A stretch of DNA of 64,000 nucleotides from Rhynchonema sp. JSB1_4 (GCA_030248065.1 JASAMV010003643.1:17233-81232); one strand, 5' to 3'. Shown: positions 22,396 to 35,543, numbered from the stretch's first letter. Numbers and translations are program-made. The notes: generated by a model from the sequence alone, not told the origin.

Positions 22396-24406
22396 TGTTG
22401 TTGTTGATATTTGGATGAATTTCGCAGTGTGATTTATTTTTTGAAGCCTTATTTTTCGAGGGACGAGTTGATTGAGCTCCTTCGAACCAAAACTCTGCAC
22501 AGACAGGAGACAGCCTTGCTTGTATGTGTGAACAGGTCAGCTAAGCATCAGACAGCAAGACAAGTTGGATGTTTCAGAGAACACAGGCGTGCTGCGTTTC
22601 CACAGTTGTCCAACATCTCCCGGACAAATCGCCTTGCTTCAAGGACATCACCCATCACGTGATTGTCGGTTATGTGTAATTCAAAAGACAACACGTCAAC
22701 GCAATGACCACAAATGTTCGCAGACAGCAGATACGAAAAACGTTCATTATTTATCTTTAACATACCAGCTGCACTACCACCGTTTTTCAACCTTGCCGGG
22801 AAAATGTCTATTATGAATCACGGTTTATACATATGCAGCAGTATGTGCATGATCAACACAAACACTGAGGAGATCCACATTTACATTGTCGCCTGTATCC
22901 AACACTGCCGGCGTGTGATGTGCACATAGACGCTGAATGGCCCGTCAGTATGGCCTGAAAAAAGTTGGCACGACGAACATCCTGAAAACGAAACGAGTGC
23001 ACTCATCAATGAGTACTTACAGCGCCAAAACTGAGAATGGATGTGACCACCCACTGTGGTCCGTGATCGTAGAGTTCCGCCGGACATAATGGAAAGCGCG
23101 TTCACGCCCGCAACAAACAATGCCAAACGTCCCCGATGCCTCATCCCATCATACATGTATTATGGTTGGTAGACACGTGCGCTTGGTGTGCCAAAAAAAT
23201 GATCGTGTGCGCAATATTTGTTGCCATTCTGTTGTAGAACATCGTCTAAACAGTGAGTGAGAGTGGTTACGTAGTGTTCCCGCGCACGTAACATGTCGTA
23301 CACACACATTTTTTCTTCCTTGGCCCTGTGCGTATACATGTGTGTGTGCTGTAGTAGCTGTTTGTGTGCGTGCGCAGGCAGGCAGCACATCACAGTATAG
23401 CAATGTTGTTATTTGTGTGTATGTTGCCCGTGCCTGGCACCCCTCGCCGAGGGTTATTCCGTCGGCATTCTGGGGGTGCCGGCTCAAGGCTGGACTCTGG
23501 CTGCATCTCCAACACTGTGTACTGGTTTTTCAAGTCCGATCTATGCACCGATGAAAGTGACATTTCAGCCTTGTATTCGTGTGTTTCAACGTTTTTTATG
23601 AAACACGATTTTACAAGCTCAGAATAGTTGGAACGTGTGCATGAACAAGCGAGCCTTGAACGTATCCCAACTCCCAAGTAGTCAACATAAACAGTGTTCA
23701 TGGTGGTGTCATGATCCGACCCGTTTTATCACTTGCCGACTCAGCATGATCAGTTGTAGCGCCGCTGATTTTTGTTCACCTGAGTAGGCACCTATATCTA
23801 ATTGTTGTCAGTTATCATTAGTTTATGATTAAACGCGCGCGTAAATCGCTTTCGGCCTTTCCGCGACGCGAGCGACAGTGTGTATTTGTGAGTACACACC
23901 ACATCGGGACTGTTTATGTGTCAAGTTTATGCGACACCGTTTGTGTTGTGAACGGCACATTGGTACATCTGGTGTCGATTGATAGCACATAGTTTGTTCG
24001 TAGTTTTTGGTTGCGTTATTATCGGACCCGTGATATCCGCTAGGCTCAGTTCTGGACGCTCAGTTGTGGAATCTATGTGAAACTTTTAGGATTTTCGAGA
24101 AATCGCTCGCGGGGTTTCTGCTATCGGTGTGACCCTATACGATTAGCTGTACCTGATCTGCTCTGAGTCTAAACTTTACCATTGCAATCAAGTAAACACA
24201 TCCCATTCTTGGTGAAAAAGCTCAGATCAACAAAATTCAGGGATGTTTTTATAGCCCATACCGTGCAATGCCAGCGGTCTCAGACATTTTTCAGCAGCTG
24301 ATGTTTCACAGGAGGTTGCACTGCGACTTTAGAGATGGACGTGACTTTAAGTAAACGCGCAATTTATTATTTCAGAGTCGGCCAGGCGGAGTAGCCCGAT
24401 TCGATA
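22396..24406. other. Divergent intergenic region between BED and FLYWCH-like genes
   Basis: Two kilobases between head-to-head genes, presumably holding both promoters. TG-rich stretches occur around 23290-23380. A CTGATGTTTCAC motif lies at 24299-24310, about 100 bases before the start codon of the plus gene. Small open frames were not assignable. Confidence 0.4.
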
Positions 24407-27109
24407 ATGAACGGCTACCCTGGCACATCGGCCAAATTCAACCTGATGGAGCAGCCGCGGGCTCATCACATTCCCACCACCAACCCGAGTGTGGCCGTTA
24501 GCATCACTGCACTACCTCAGCACGGATTCAGTGGTAGGTCAATGAGGTAGGATGGTTGAGCATGGAGGGTACATCCTCTTTCGTCTCCGACGATGGTCTC
24601 GCGAATTCCAGGTGACAACAGGCAGCAATTAGCATGTGCTCTTTGTTTTCGAATCGCTTGACAGTTCACGCACAACTGATCCCCACTTAATTGCAGCCAT
24701 GACCCTCAACCCTGGTGACAAACAGCCCCATTCGACTCCGTTGCCCGCTCAGTTCATGTCGATGGGTCCTGGTCTGGGTCTGCCCCAGTCCGGCGCCACT
24801 CTCGATCCCATGACATTGCAACATTTCGTCGGCAATTGGCAACATTTCAACAACACTGCCCATCACAGGGGCACTACCTCATTTGACGCTCAGGCCACAT
24901 CAACGAAAACTAGCCCGATTTCATCACTTGCCGCATTGAGCCAACCACTCAATTTTGATACAAAACAGCTGGAATACCAACCGAACGTGACGATCACTCA
25001 GTCATCACCGATCAAACTCGATCAATCGATCAATTCAATGATCTATCGCTCTGCCGATAATCACCCGCACCAATCAATCAATGGTCAACACCAACGAATC
25101 AACAACAACGTCAATTATAATCAACAGCAGTCGGCGATTGTCACCGAATCTGACGTGAGTAACCGCTTGTTGCTCCATTGATGATTTGTTCACAGAGTTG
25201 CTGTGTGTCACAACAAGTTGCGGTGTGTTGAAATGTGAACAAACTCATCAACAGCTCGTGTCGGTCCGATATCAAGCTTGTTTCTTTGTCAGCTGTCTGA
25301 GAACAAATTGACGCTGGTCGAAATTGGTGTCGTCTACAAATATCCTGGCAAATATCGAACCAAGGCAACATCGTGCTAGACCAGACCTGACAGCTTTGAT
25401 ACGAGCGAATTTGCAGGTATCGTCAATCGTGTCCCAAATCGCGCACCAAGTCCACCAGGAGCATTGTGCGTCCGTAAAGAACAACCGACCCAACAATATG
25501 TCACATGGTCACCCTTCAAGTTCAGGCATTAGCAGGGACCACATTAACCCGGTGATTCGGTCACACGCGCATGACAACGGGGTGAATGGACAGCCAAGAC
25601 AGAAGAAACCTGATAATAAAACATACAGGTCAGCCTGTTGTGCGTAATTCTGTTGATGTTTCAATCGGAGTTCTGGGCATGCATGGTGCGCACAAAATTG
25701 ATATGGGGCCACATCAACTTTGCTGGCAAGTCCATTGGCATGACTTGCTTCCCGGCCATACGCACACACTGCGTTCGTGTCCAAGACTGATTTTCTTTTG
25801 TTTGTTTGTACATGCGTGCAACATCAGCCAGCTGGTCATGTGCATCATTATAAAAACAAACAAAAGAAAATCAGTATTGGACTCTACGCAGTTTTGTGCC
25901 AATTCAACCCAGCGAAGCTTGCCTAAGTCCATGCCAAGTCGTTGCCAATAGAGCTTGCCAGCAAAGTCGATACCGCCCATGGTCTTGCAAAGCTTAGCTG
26001 AGCACCTATCGATCAGTCAATGTTCTGGTTCTCCGCCCGTCTACGAAACAGGCCAACGCTCGGACAGGACATCGTCAGTGTGATTGCTTTATTCATTCCA
26101 GAGCACAATGGCACCTTGTGTCCATGTTCGACTGCGAGGAGGAGATGCAACGCCGTCGTCTCATCGAGAAAGTGAGCAAACGCAAGACGAACGAATTGAA
26201 GAGCGGACGCAAGATCACGTACAGATGCAACTCGTGGCGACGATTGGGATGCAGATACAGCATGTACGCCATATTCAACAAGGATGACAACAGGTGCACT
26301 CAAAGACAAAAACACCAGAAGCTATGTACTCTAGATTACCCATCTGACAGACAGGCTTGGGCCTGAACTCAGAAGTGTAAGTAGAAAAACGACGATCATC
26401 GCAGGTACACAGTATGAGGGGCATATCGTGACCGTGAGGCTAGAAAATGCGTTTAGGCTACTGCGTTAGGCTAGAAACTCCCCTTTCGTGCACAGTCGCT
26501 ATTTCGCGGTACTTAAGCTGTTCGTTATGGTCACATTCGATAGATTATCATATCATGCCATTTTTTAATGTTCCGTTAAGCAAATCGCATAGAAATTATA
26601 TTCGATGTAGTCACATCGGTAAAGCTTATCGTCAAAAGAAATGAAAAATGATGCCAAGTTCCACATTTTGCAAAATTTGTCCAAGCTGTGTGCTTGATTT
26701 CATGTTTCATACCTATGTGTTGGGTGCTATTTTGCTCATCTGCAGACGGTATGTTCCAATTCATGTTTGAAGCTTTCATTCCAGAATCGCCCTGTACGAG
26801 CGAGGTGAGCACACGCACCCTCTGACCAAGATGGCCAACCGAAAACGTTTCCTCGGTCCCACCGTTAGTCAAGTTGCTGCCATCGCCCCGACAACGGCGT
26901 ATCAAAATGCATCAAGTATGAGACATGCGCACCAGCATCAGCGAAAAATACTCCCAAATCCTAATTCACAACAACAAGTCAATCACAACGGTCAATCACA
27001 ATACACAAACGTTATGTCAATACCAGCCAACAGTCAAGTATCAATGGTGACCGTACCACACATGTTCAGTGCACATCAGCTGCAGAGCATGTTTGTGCAT
27101 AATGGATAG
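24407..27109 (+). CDS. Q/N/H-rich protein with FLYWCH-like zinc finger, five exons
   Basis: Exons 24407-24533, 24697-25154, 25417-25628, 26102-26293 and 26785-27109 join in phase to about 437 residues. The N-terminal 270 residues are low-complexity (Q, N, H, S, P), as in transcriptional regulators. Across exons 4 and 5 lies FDCEEEMQRRRLIEKVSKRK, then TNELKSGRKITYRCN, GCRYSMYAIF and RGEHTHPL. The YRC-x7-C ... H-x-H spacing and the preceding KSGRK-x-x-YRC are those of FLYWCH/WRKY-like fingers, known from MULE transposases and host DNA-binding proteins. The tail is again Q/N-rich and ends MFVHN then G. Intron 3 contains foldback T1. It is probably a nuclear DNA-binding regulator, possibly derived from a transposase finger. 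The splice between exons 2 and 3 is the least certain: an alternative acceptor near 25293 gives an early stop. Confidence 0.7.
25703..25980. repeat. Foldback MITE T1 in intron of the FLYWCH-like gene
   Basis: Starts ATGGGGCCACATCAACTTTG and ends with the inverse of ATGGGCGGTATCGACTTTG. Inside, TGATTTTCTTTTGTTTGTTT is mirrored by AAACAAACAAAAGAAAATCA about 60 bases later, so most of the element can fold on itself. Its ends resemble the hairpins at 45596 and 55882. Confidence 0.8.
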
Positions 27110-28254
27110 GGTCGTGATTGTGAAACATCAGCCAGCTAGCTCAGAACTTGCTAGGGTTTGGCTCAGTGGTTTGATTTTAAGCAAGGGACTGCGGCCACAC
27201 TGGGATCGGATCCACGTTGGTTTGGGTGACTCACGTGACTGTTTTGAATTGACAATTAGCACAGGTTTTACGCTGGTAGAAATAGAAAGCTTTTTACTGG
27301 TAAATTTCCAAAAATCAAAGGATTCTGGGCTTGTGGTAATGTCAAATCAGAACCGATATGTCACCAAGCTTTATACTGTTGTACCATTCATGTTTTTGTT
27401 ATCAGCGAAGAACCTCACATTTCTCTTGAATAACTTGTGAACCGTTCTTAATTTTTGTACATATTTTGGAATCAAACCGATGACGGCTTTTGTGATACTG
27501 CACACCAATGCATGTCTTGCATTTTTCTAACTGCCATTTCACACGCATTTCAATTTAAATACAGTATTCTTTTTTCTCATTCTACACAGTACACTTTTTT
27601 GGGATTCACCACTTTCTAAGGAGATATACCTCATTTACGTCAAGTCAACCTGTATCATGACTGTGCATGATTTGTTGTGAATAAAATTTTTGTCCCGTTC
27701 ACTCCAGAAATTTTATATGTTATTACTGTTCTCAATGCCACAAGACATCTAACATTCAATAAAAGTGACCATATGAAAGCAAATAAACAGAAGTTCAGTA
27801 CAGCACAAAATGACAGACTTCAAAACGATTGATTTAACGTTCTCATCAAACGGAACATTGAACTGAAGCAGTAAAACAGCGAAAATCTAGATTGATCACA
27901 AAGCATTGTAGACTGGAATAAATCGGAATATTATTTCAGAGCAGCAAACATTGCCGACTTGTGTTCCAACAAGCGATCAGCAAAATCAGTAAACAAAATT
28001 CGGTAAACGAAACAATTATATTATTATAGCCCGTGTAAAAATTAGGCAACAATAATTTGGGGCCTATTATGAGCACAAACATTGATATTGTACAAATGGC
28101 GCTACATGCCTGATGCGTGTGTGCTGGGTGCCATAAATATCCTTGGTTGCATGTAAAATCCGGAAACAAACGCTTTGTTTCTGTGCAAACATTGCAAACA
28201 TCCAGAACAAAAAAATACGATTATCCCACCAGAATGGTCTACAAAGCCCGTAAA
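27110..28254. other. 3' region between convergent genes
   Basis: Between the FLYWCH-like stop (+) and the FAF2 stop (-). It probably holds both 3' untranslated regions. A CTGATGTTTCAC motif is at 27120-27131 (minus). No other gene is seen. Confidence 0.5.
27680..27685 (+). other. Candidate polyadenylation signal AATAAA
   Basis: AATAAA about 570 bases after the FLYWCH-like stop codon; another AATAAA occurs at about 27759. Positional inference only. Confidence 0.4.
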
Positions 28255-31200
28255 TCAAGCGCCATCATCCTGAACCAATATGACGGCCCGGTCCAGATTG
28301 GAATCGGCGAATTTGGGAATGTGGTCATCGTCATCATTGTCTACCTGATCAGGCCTTTCAATCAATAATCGTTGCGAATTATCGATTGTTGACGCACCGT
28401 CAGCAGTATAATCAGCCTGAAACTGTCGCACCCAGGCCGGTTTGCATTTGAGCTGCTCTTTTGGCATCGACGTCCACAATGAGAATGTTCGCGGACACGC
28501 GTCTTGGATAAATGCAAAGTTGTAGAGCATCTGCAAATCGATGGGCGAGAGTTGGGAGATTTTACCGACATCAAGTTTGGGTATTTATGGTACGGTCATG
28601 GATTTCGCATTGACCATATTTTCGAGATTTACAGATGTCTGTAACTTCGATGATAGCATGTAGCTCACGAACAATTTTTAATGGCACCCGTAGATCTTTA
28701 AAACTTATCATGCAATAAAAACACGGGCATTTCTTTAGTAATCCCAATGACTAGGACCAAAAATGATTCAGGCTCGGAACATAAGCGGCAGTCAAAACTG
28801 GCATGTACGATAACACGACGTATTGAGTGATGAAATGCATGATGGTAAAAGACACAAACCGCGAGTGAATCCGAAGGCCTGAACAGCCTTTGGCAGCGTG
28901 TTCCGTTTGGGAATCGCAGACTGACACGGACCAGTGGCTCACCATCTGAAACATCGGTCAAATCATACAACCGTTGGGGCAGGTATCGGACTTGGTGATC
29001 GGCTGCATTTACCTTGGTTTCAATCTTTAATGGAACGTATTCTATTTTATAATAGTATTATCGCCGATGCCACTAGTTCTGATGCCCAAGATTCGAAGCG
29101 TTCGAGGTCTCAATGATGAAAAACGTAGGTATGACCGACGTTCTACCAAAGGACACGACCAACTACCGCGCACGAGTGCGATCGACGGGCTGGATATGAT
29201 GATGTCCCGTTCGATACGCATTCACGTCAGCCTGGGGACGCCAGCCACGTCGCTGATGATACACGGAAGTGATGGACAATTAACAACCAATCCGTCGTTC
29301 TGGACTGGAATGTATGCATTGATGATGATGACCCTCTGAGGCCGGCAGAGGCGTTGGACGTAGACGAGGATTGATTAGTGCATAATTTTCAGGTTCCTGT
29401 TAACGGATGTGAACTGCCTCGATGACGGTGAGCTTTCTCACTCTTTGAGGCTTTTTTAGCCTAGCCAGTGTTGCAACTATTGTTTCCCCCCGGTCTTACA
29501 ACTATGCTTTTATCCCTTAACTTACCTGTCTTGTTTTATGCGTAAATAGCAATAAAATAAACCAAACCTTCTACCGGCTCGCCGGCATCCTCTATACTCG
29601 ACTTCAGTTGCTCGCGCAGTTGTTCGAGATCCTGAAATCAAAAGAAAATTTCACGAGCAAGCTAGTGAAGCAGGGGCGTAGCTAGGTCTGAATATTTAGA
29701 GGGTACCGGGACGAAAAGTCATTTTTACGCAGTGCTTGTTCCATTTATGAAACATCGTTTTTACCCAGTGCTCGTTCAAAATTCGGCGCCTATTAAACCA
29801 TGTATCAGTCAAATCAAATTTTGACTTTTTAGGTCCCGGTACCACCAGAAGCGAGTGAAAATGCATGTATTTTGCATTGTATTTTGTCCACTCGCGTCAA
29901 AAAATTGAACAAAAGTCCTGGACGCTCTGTTGAAGTGAACATAAATCGACATATCAGTATCCGACCTGTTCCTTCCTCAACAGCCGCTCCCTCTCGGCCT
30001 CCTCGCGTTCCCGTTCCTTCTGTTCCAGCTCTTGTTTCTCCTTCTGTTGCTGTGTCTTCTCTCTGTCCGCTCGCAACATTTGCTCATAGGCTTGTTCTTG
30101 TTCGCGACGCAGCTCTTGTTCTTGTGATCGATGCGCCCTGTGAATTCAAGATTAGCACCGTCGTTGTGTGCCTCCTTATTGTGAAGCCCTCCAGACAGAA
30201 CATATTTTCGAATGATTTTTGTTCCCCAAACTGCTTGTTAACTTCCTAATTCCCAGCCCATACAGTTAACATTATTTTATTCAAAGCGACAGAAAATGTC
30301 GGCTCTCGATCACGTCCCTATAAAGAGGGCATGCTGCAATTTTAGTTGCTCTGTTCAGCGAAAGAAAATTAAAAGCGTACCGTTCATTTCTGGCTGCCTG
30401 TATGTACACATTGTTCTCATTGATGGCCAGTTCGAGTGCATCAACAATCTGATTGGCTGGATATGCACCTACAAAAATAAACGGGATTGTGTAAATGAAC
30501 AACAGCTTGACAAACAAAATCAAATAAATACCCTGAATTCGCACGACGATTGCCATTCGATTGTCACGTAGCGAGACCAACGCTAACAACGGGTACGTAC
30601 TTTCACGCACCGCTTGACTCACTGAAATGGAAATCCGATGATGATTGATTAATTAGTAACTTTTATGCTGTTAGGAGTTAGCGGAAGCGCAAATCTCGAA
30701 ATATCGGCAACGCAAAACGTTATCTGACCAAGGCAGGGCAGGACCGATAACCAAGCTGGATATCGGCCTTTACGGTTTGAAACGCGACAGGCTTTTAAGA
30801 TGGTCACGTAAAAACTGGCACACGCACATGTATGGGCAATCCATCGGCTCATGGCACTTTTTAGACACACAGCGCATGCGGCAGCACACGCCATTTTCTA
30901 AACAAAATGTACGCTTTGGGCGAATGTCATACTTTGATGACCGCTTTTTAATTTATCCGATTTTCATTTGCTACTTGCGATAACACTTTTCTGCACTGTT
31001 GCAGAATTTGGGGATGTTTCAACGGATAACTGCAGAGAATAGATGCATTTATTGATGGCAGTAAAGTAATGTAGCATGCAGCCTGTGTGTGCGAGTGCCA
31101 TGAGCTGGTGGATTGCCTATACATTGTACGTGAATGCGAGAGCTTGCAGCAAAGTAACAAAGGTTAGTGTACAAAACAAAAAAGAGTCAAGTCCCGCCTA

Positions 31201-32419
31201 TCGTCATGCATTCAACGTACCATTATATCCCTCCCTGCTCTGCACATCACACGCCCAGAATATGACGTTGTGTCGATCGCACATGTCAACGAATGCCGGA
31301 TTGGCTAATGTTTCACGACAGAATGTGTCTGTGTCCTGATGTGTCCATGAGTGCAGGTAGATGATGGCAAAGCGCAGATCGCGCTTTGCCTCGCGCAACA
31401 TCTACAACGTTGTGATAAAATTATGTAACTGGTTAGTCTTTGTAAATTGGGTGCCTGCCGCTTTACGCTCTTGCCTACAGTGACTGTTGTAGATATCACG
31501 CCATCAGAGCGGAGACCAGAACATCAAAAAATTGAGCTGTAGACTGGTAAGACAGGCAGGATTTCATTCTCCCCATGGTGGGCAGTAAAGAGAGGGAGTA
31601 GAGAATGCGTCAATTGTTTACCAACCACATTATATCCATCCTGAAAGAACGGCGGATGTATTTGTCCGTACGTCGCCTCGTATCGCTCAACGAACGCCAA
31701 AACATCAGCGCGCGGCGAACTGGCTGTGATGGCACGTCGACCGAAGATCGTCACTGAAGTGAAGAGAGCAAAATGTTCCGAACCCGTAAGAGTGAATCTC
31801 TTTTAACTTTGTCCCAAATCTGCTTTGAAACGTTCACATATTATGAAAATGATAACGCACTGAAAAACTCGAACACGCCGAACAGCGTGTAGTATCCGAA
31901 TCTGACTGGCAACATGACAATGCCCATCAGCCATTCGCACCAGGATTGGGGGCGACGTGCTGGAGGACCGAGACGACGCAACGCGGCCGCGCTGCAAATC
32001 GACGTCAACAAATATTTGGAATTGCATTTCAGCAATCATTCGGGCTTTTTTCTCACCTTGGAACCGATCTGGCACCAGCGGCACTGGTCGAAGCCTGATG
32101 TTCGGGCACGTTGCGTCGACGGATTGCTTGTTGAACGTCAACTTGTTCCTGGAATGATTGATCACTTGTGATTAGCAAGAATCCACTCGCGATGATCGGC
32201 TGCATCAAAATCAAACAACAGAACCAGAACTTTTACACACAACCAACTATAAATACACAATCACAAACAAACTTCCTGCGGTGTGTTCGCACCGCCATCC
32301 TGCATTGCGAAAAAGTTCTGTACGGCCAATTGTAAATCGTAATCGGTCGAAGACAGCATTCCATCAGCTTGATCTTGCGTCGCACCAGTGATATCCTGAA
32401 ACGCAGAAGAACCCTGCAT
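28255..32419 (-). CDS. FAF2: FAF2/UBXD8: UBA-UAS-UBX ER-associated degradation factor, complete
   Basis: Eleven exons agree in phase: 32419-32273, 32148-32057, 31991-31861, 31753-31626, 31401-31221, 30621-30532, 30468-30381, 30137-29966, 29631-29568, 28945-28860, 28530-28255. They give about 484 residues (human FAF2 is 445). The start MQGSSAFQDITG follows an in-frame stop. The UBA-like domain ends in LQLAVQNFFAMQDGG. The membrane hairpin region reads WCEWLMGIVMLPVRFGYYTL. The thioredoxin-like UAS domain carries LRFAIIYLHSWTHQDTDTFC, VIFWACDV and VSQAVRESTYPLLALVSLRD. A long charged coiled coil follows (ELRREQEQAYEQMLRADREK), then the UBX domain (VRVSLRFPNGTRCQRLFRPS ... AVILVQDDGA). The family sits in ER and lipid-droplet membranes and recruits p97/VCP for degradation. 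The UBX here has a longer loop after KPAWV, rich in D, than the vertebrate protein. Confidence 0.93.
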
Positions 32420-33018
32420 GACGACCTATGACCAGCAAACCATTGTTATTTTCGTTTCATTCATGATGACCGACAAACAGAAATGAACATTAGGGTTGGG
32501 TTTTAAAACATGTCCTACCAGGGGCGTGCTATATCCATAGGGGCTGAATGGACCACAGCCTATATGGCAACTACCAGGGCCATATTAAGCCAGTATTACT
32601 GGCCCATTGAGCCAGTAAATTTCGTGGGCCAGCAGTGAGCTAGTAAGATGAGCCAAAGCAGTCTCAGAACACAGTTTTCAAAGGCAACAAAGAGAGGAAA
32701 ATCAAAAAATTTTGCGTTTCGCACGTTTGTGACTACTAAAGGCAAACTACGCAAACACCAGCCCCATTACGGAGTTGGTTAGGGGGGGGGGTTGTCTGGG
32801 AACCAAAATTTTTTATGTCTAAATATTGATGAAAATGCAGTCTAAAACACTAATTTCGCGCGCAGCGCGCCATTTTCCGCCATTTGTAGTTAAATATACT
32901 TACTTTATACAATTTTAAGCCAAAAATGTGGGTGAAAAGTTAGGTGGGGGCGGCAACCTACCTAGTGTGTCAGGCGAGGTGCGCAACCTATCAACTGTAC
33001 CTGGGGGTCCCCCTCCCC
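32420..33018. other. FAF2 upstream region passing into repeat block
   Basis: The first 340 bases are unique and presumably hold the FAF2 promoter. From about 32764 the sequence is a degraded R-type element (GGCGGCAACCTAC motifs, central CGCGCGCAGCGCGC hairpin) running up to F2. No gene is recognised. Confidence 0.5.
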
Positions 33019-33411
33019 CAGTGTAGTTCCTGGTCCGGCGCGGCGGTTAGTGTACCTACCCCTTTTTTCCGTGCGGCGGTTAGTGTACCTACCTGGGGGG
33101 GGGAAGCGGGGGGGGGAAGACCCAAATTCAGGAAAAAGTCACTTTTTGAGGTAGAAAATTTGACCGATTTTTTGGCCCTTTTTGGAAAACATTCTTCATA
33201 AAAAGGGTATTTTGGCGACTTTTGTCAACATCGACCTAAAAATCACCCATTTTAGACCTAAAAATGCCCATTTTAGGCCTAAATTTGCCTATTTTAGGCA
33301 AAAATTGAGGCGGTTAGTGTACCTGGCGCGGCGGTTAGTGTACTAGTGTACCTTGGTCGCGGCGGTTAGTGTACCTTAGGGGGGGACCCCTTCCCCCCAG
33401 GAACTACACTG
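33019..33411 (+). mobile_element. F-family element F2, iteron GGTTAGTGTACC
   Basis: Ends CAGTGTAGTTCCTGG / CCAGGAACTACACTG. Duplications CCCTCCCC at 33011-33018 and 33412-33419 are perfect. Direct GCGGTTAGTGTACC iterons lie at both ends, with the skeleton AAAAAGTCACTTTTTGAGG ... TTTTAGGCCTAAAA between. Confidence 0.95.
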
Positions 33412-33498
33412 CCCTCCCCCCAGCTACACCAGTGCTCCAAATCATACCTCTCACAAACAATGTTATGCTTTTTAAGGCAAAAATCGGTGTTTTTCGAC

Positions 33499-34198
33499 CA
33501 GTGTAGGGGCTGGCGGACGAGGGAAAGGGTAGGTTCCTTGCAACCATCTAGGAGGGTACAGTTGCAACCAGTGTAGTTCCTGGTCCGGAGGGGCAGATAG
33601 CGTTTTTTTCGAAGGGAGAGATAGTGTGAGAAGGGGGAGGGGGAAGACGCAAATTCAAGAAGAAATCACTCTTTGAGGTACAAAATATGACCTATTTTTG
33701 CCCTTTTTTGAAAAAAAATTCTTCATAAAAAGTTTATCTTGGCGACTTTTGGCAACAAAAGTCAAACATGTAGACATTAAAATCACATATTTTAGGCCTA
33801 AAAAATGCCCATTTTAGGCAAAAATTGGGGGAGATAGTGTACCCGGGGAGGGGGAGATAGGGGGATAGTGTACCACCTGAGGGGGAGATAACCAGCGTAC
33901 CCGAGGGGACCCCCCTCCCCCAGGAACTACACTGGTTGCAAGCATCACTTTATGGTTTTCATACGCAAAAATGGGTGTTTTTCGACCTCAAGCACCACAA
34001 AATTCGCGCGCTCCGCAAGCGAACCTCCATACGACAGCTATTTTAGGGAGATTTTCGGCCAAAAAACACCTTTTTTCGGACCTCAGAGGTACCTTGCAAC
34101 CTCCTGTCTGGAGACTGGGTAGGGGGTACCATGCCTTGCCACCATCTGGATATGTCCACCCCCAAGGGTACCTTGCAACCATGTCTGCTGCTACACTG
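33499..34198 (+). mobile_element. H-family element H1 (GGTTGCAAGGTACC iterons)
   Basis: Starts CAGTGTAGGGGCTGG and ends GCTGCTACACTG. Flanks TTTTCGAC (33491-33498) and TTTGCGAC (34199-34206) match at 7 of 8. F3 is nested in one of its GTTGCAA iterons. It is itself inserted in an M-type element whose far end is near 34449. Confidence 0.85.
33569..33934 (+). mobile_element. F-family element F3, iteron variant GGGGAGATAGTGTACC
   Basis: Ends CAGTGTAGTTCCTGG / CCAGGAACTACACTG. Flanks GTTGCAAC (33561-33568) and GTTGCAAG (33935-33942) match at 7 of 8. It has the same skeleton as F2, but the iteron is GGGAGATAGTGTACC. Confidence 0.92.
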
Positions 34199-34451
34199 TT
34201 TGCGACCCTATTTTCCTAGCGCGCGCAAATGCGCTCACAATAGACATTTTAAACCGATTTTCGGGGAAAATTTGGAAAAAGTACTACTTTAGCTCATTTA
34301 TGGCCAAAATTACGTGCCAAAAACGGCACCTATTTCAGCTTTTTTTGAGTGACTGAAAACCATACCTCTCACGCCTCCGGTCCCACCCAAACCCCGCATC
34401 ACACTTGCCTCGCATACACGGCATACACGGACCTGCCATTACACTGCTTAC

Positions 34452-34700
34452 CACTGTAGTGGCTGGGGGAGTCCCCCCTAAGGGGTATCTCGAGTCAACC
34501 TTCAGGTGAGATGGTAGGGGAAGGGTATCTATCTCGAGCCGACCCCAAAGGGTATCTCGAGGAAGCAGATTTAAGTTTTTCAAAGGCAAAAATAGGTGTT
34601 TTTCGACCTCGGAACCCCTAAAAATGGTCATTTTACGCCAATTTTCGGCCAAAATGTCAAAAAAGTACCCAATTTCAGGCCAATTCAACAAAATAACAAA
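34452..34700 (+). mobile_element. Truncated G-family element G2
   Basis: Starts CACTGTAGTGGCTGGGGG with the GGGTATCTCGAGT iterons of G1 and the same interior. The right end is missing, since homology stops at about 34700. Confidence 0.7.
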
Positions 34701-35106
34701 CCATAAATTGGGCAATCAAGCCATCGTTTCCTGCACCATTCTCCTCGTTCGCATTTTGAGCAGCATTATGATCTTCATTGGGCTCATTTTCCACGTCCAT
34801 TTTGCGCCAATTCAACGAATCCTGTGAGCTGTTAAAAGTTCACCAAACTTACCAATTTGTGCTCTTTGGAACTGAATGAATGAGAAATCAGAAATCACGA
34901 AGAAAAAAATTAAAGAGAAATTTTTCTTCTCGGCTTCGGGGGTGGGGGGGGGGGGCGGGCGCATAGGCCTTCGCCTTCGGGGGCAGTGGCAGGCAGAGAT
35001 GTTTAAAAAAGTGAGCGAACTTTTTCCAATATCGAAGGAAACCAAACTACCTGTATCCTCGTATACAGATAGGAACTTGGACGACAAGTTCACAAGGTGT
35101 TGGAGG
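34701..35106. other. No feature recognised
   Basis: Unique-looking stretch between repeat blocks. A G-run with GGCTTCGGGG/CCTTCGGGGG lies at 34930-34985, and part of a C-type end (GGTGTTGGAGG) just before 35107. Confidence 0.4.
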
Positions 35107-35543
35107 CAGTGTAGTGCCGGGCCCATGTGTGGGAGGTAAGTATGATGCGGGCAGAGGTGGGAACCGGGCCGGGCCGGGATGCTCGGCCCGAAAAGGCCCG
35201 ACATCAGTGTTGGAGGTGGGGGTACAGCAGGTATCCCCCCTCGCCTGGTACAGTAGGTATCCCCCTCGCGATGTTTGGCATGGTACAGTAGGTATTCCCC
35301 CCCCCCCCCGATTTTCACCCCGGTACAGTAGGTATCCTCCCCGATTTTGCCTCAAAAGTGCCAATTTTTGACCAAAATGGCCAAAATTAGTGTAAAATCA
35401 GTGGTTTTTACCTCAAATTACCCCAAATTCGCGCGCTACGCGCGCAAATACTACGTTTTCACACGATTCCACACATAATAAACACATTAAAAAATTTCAC
35501 CCCAAAACCTAACCCCCCCCAAACCCCCCTAGGTACATAACCC

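Noticed and set aside
23149..23701. Several frames of 70-112 codons on both strands
   Set aside because: No family resemblance, overlapping frames and TG-rich composition; no convincing splice pair.
25709..25980. 88-codon minus-strand frame as a gene
   Set aside because: It is the interior of foldback T1 in an intron; the frame is shared by the inverted halves.
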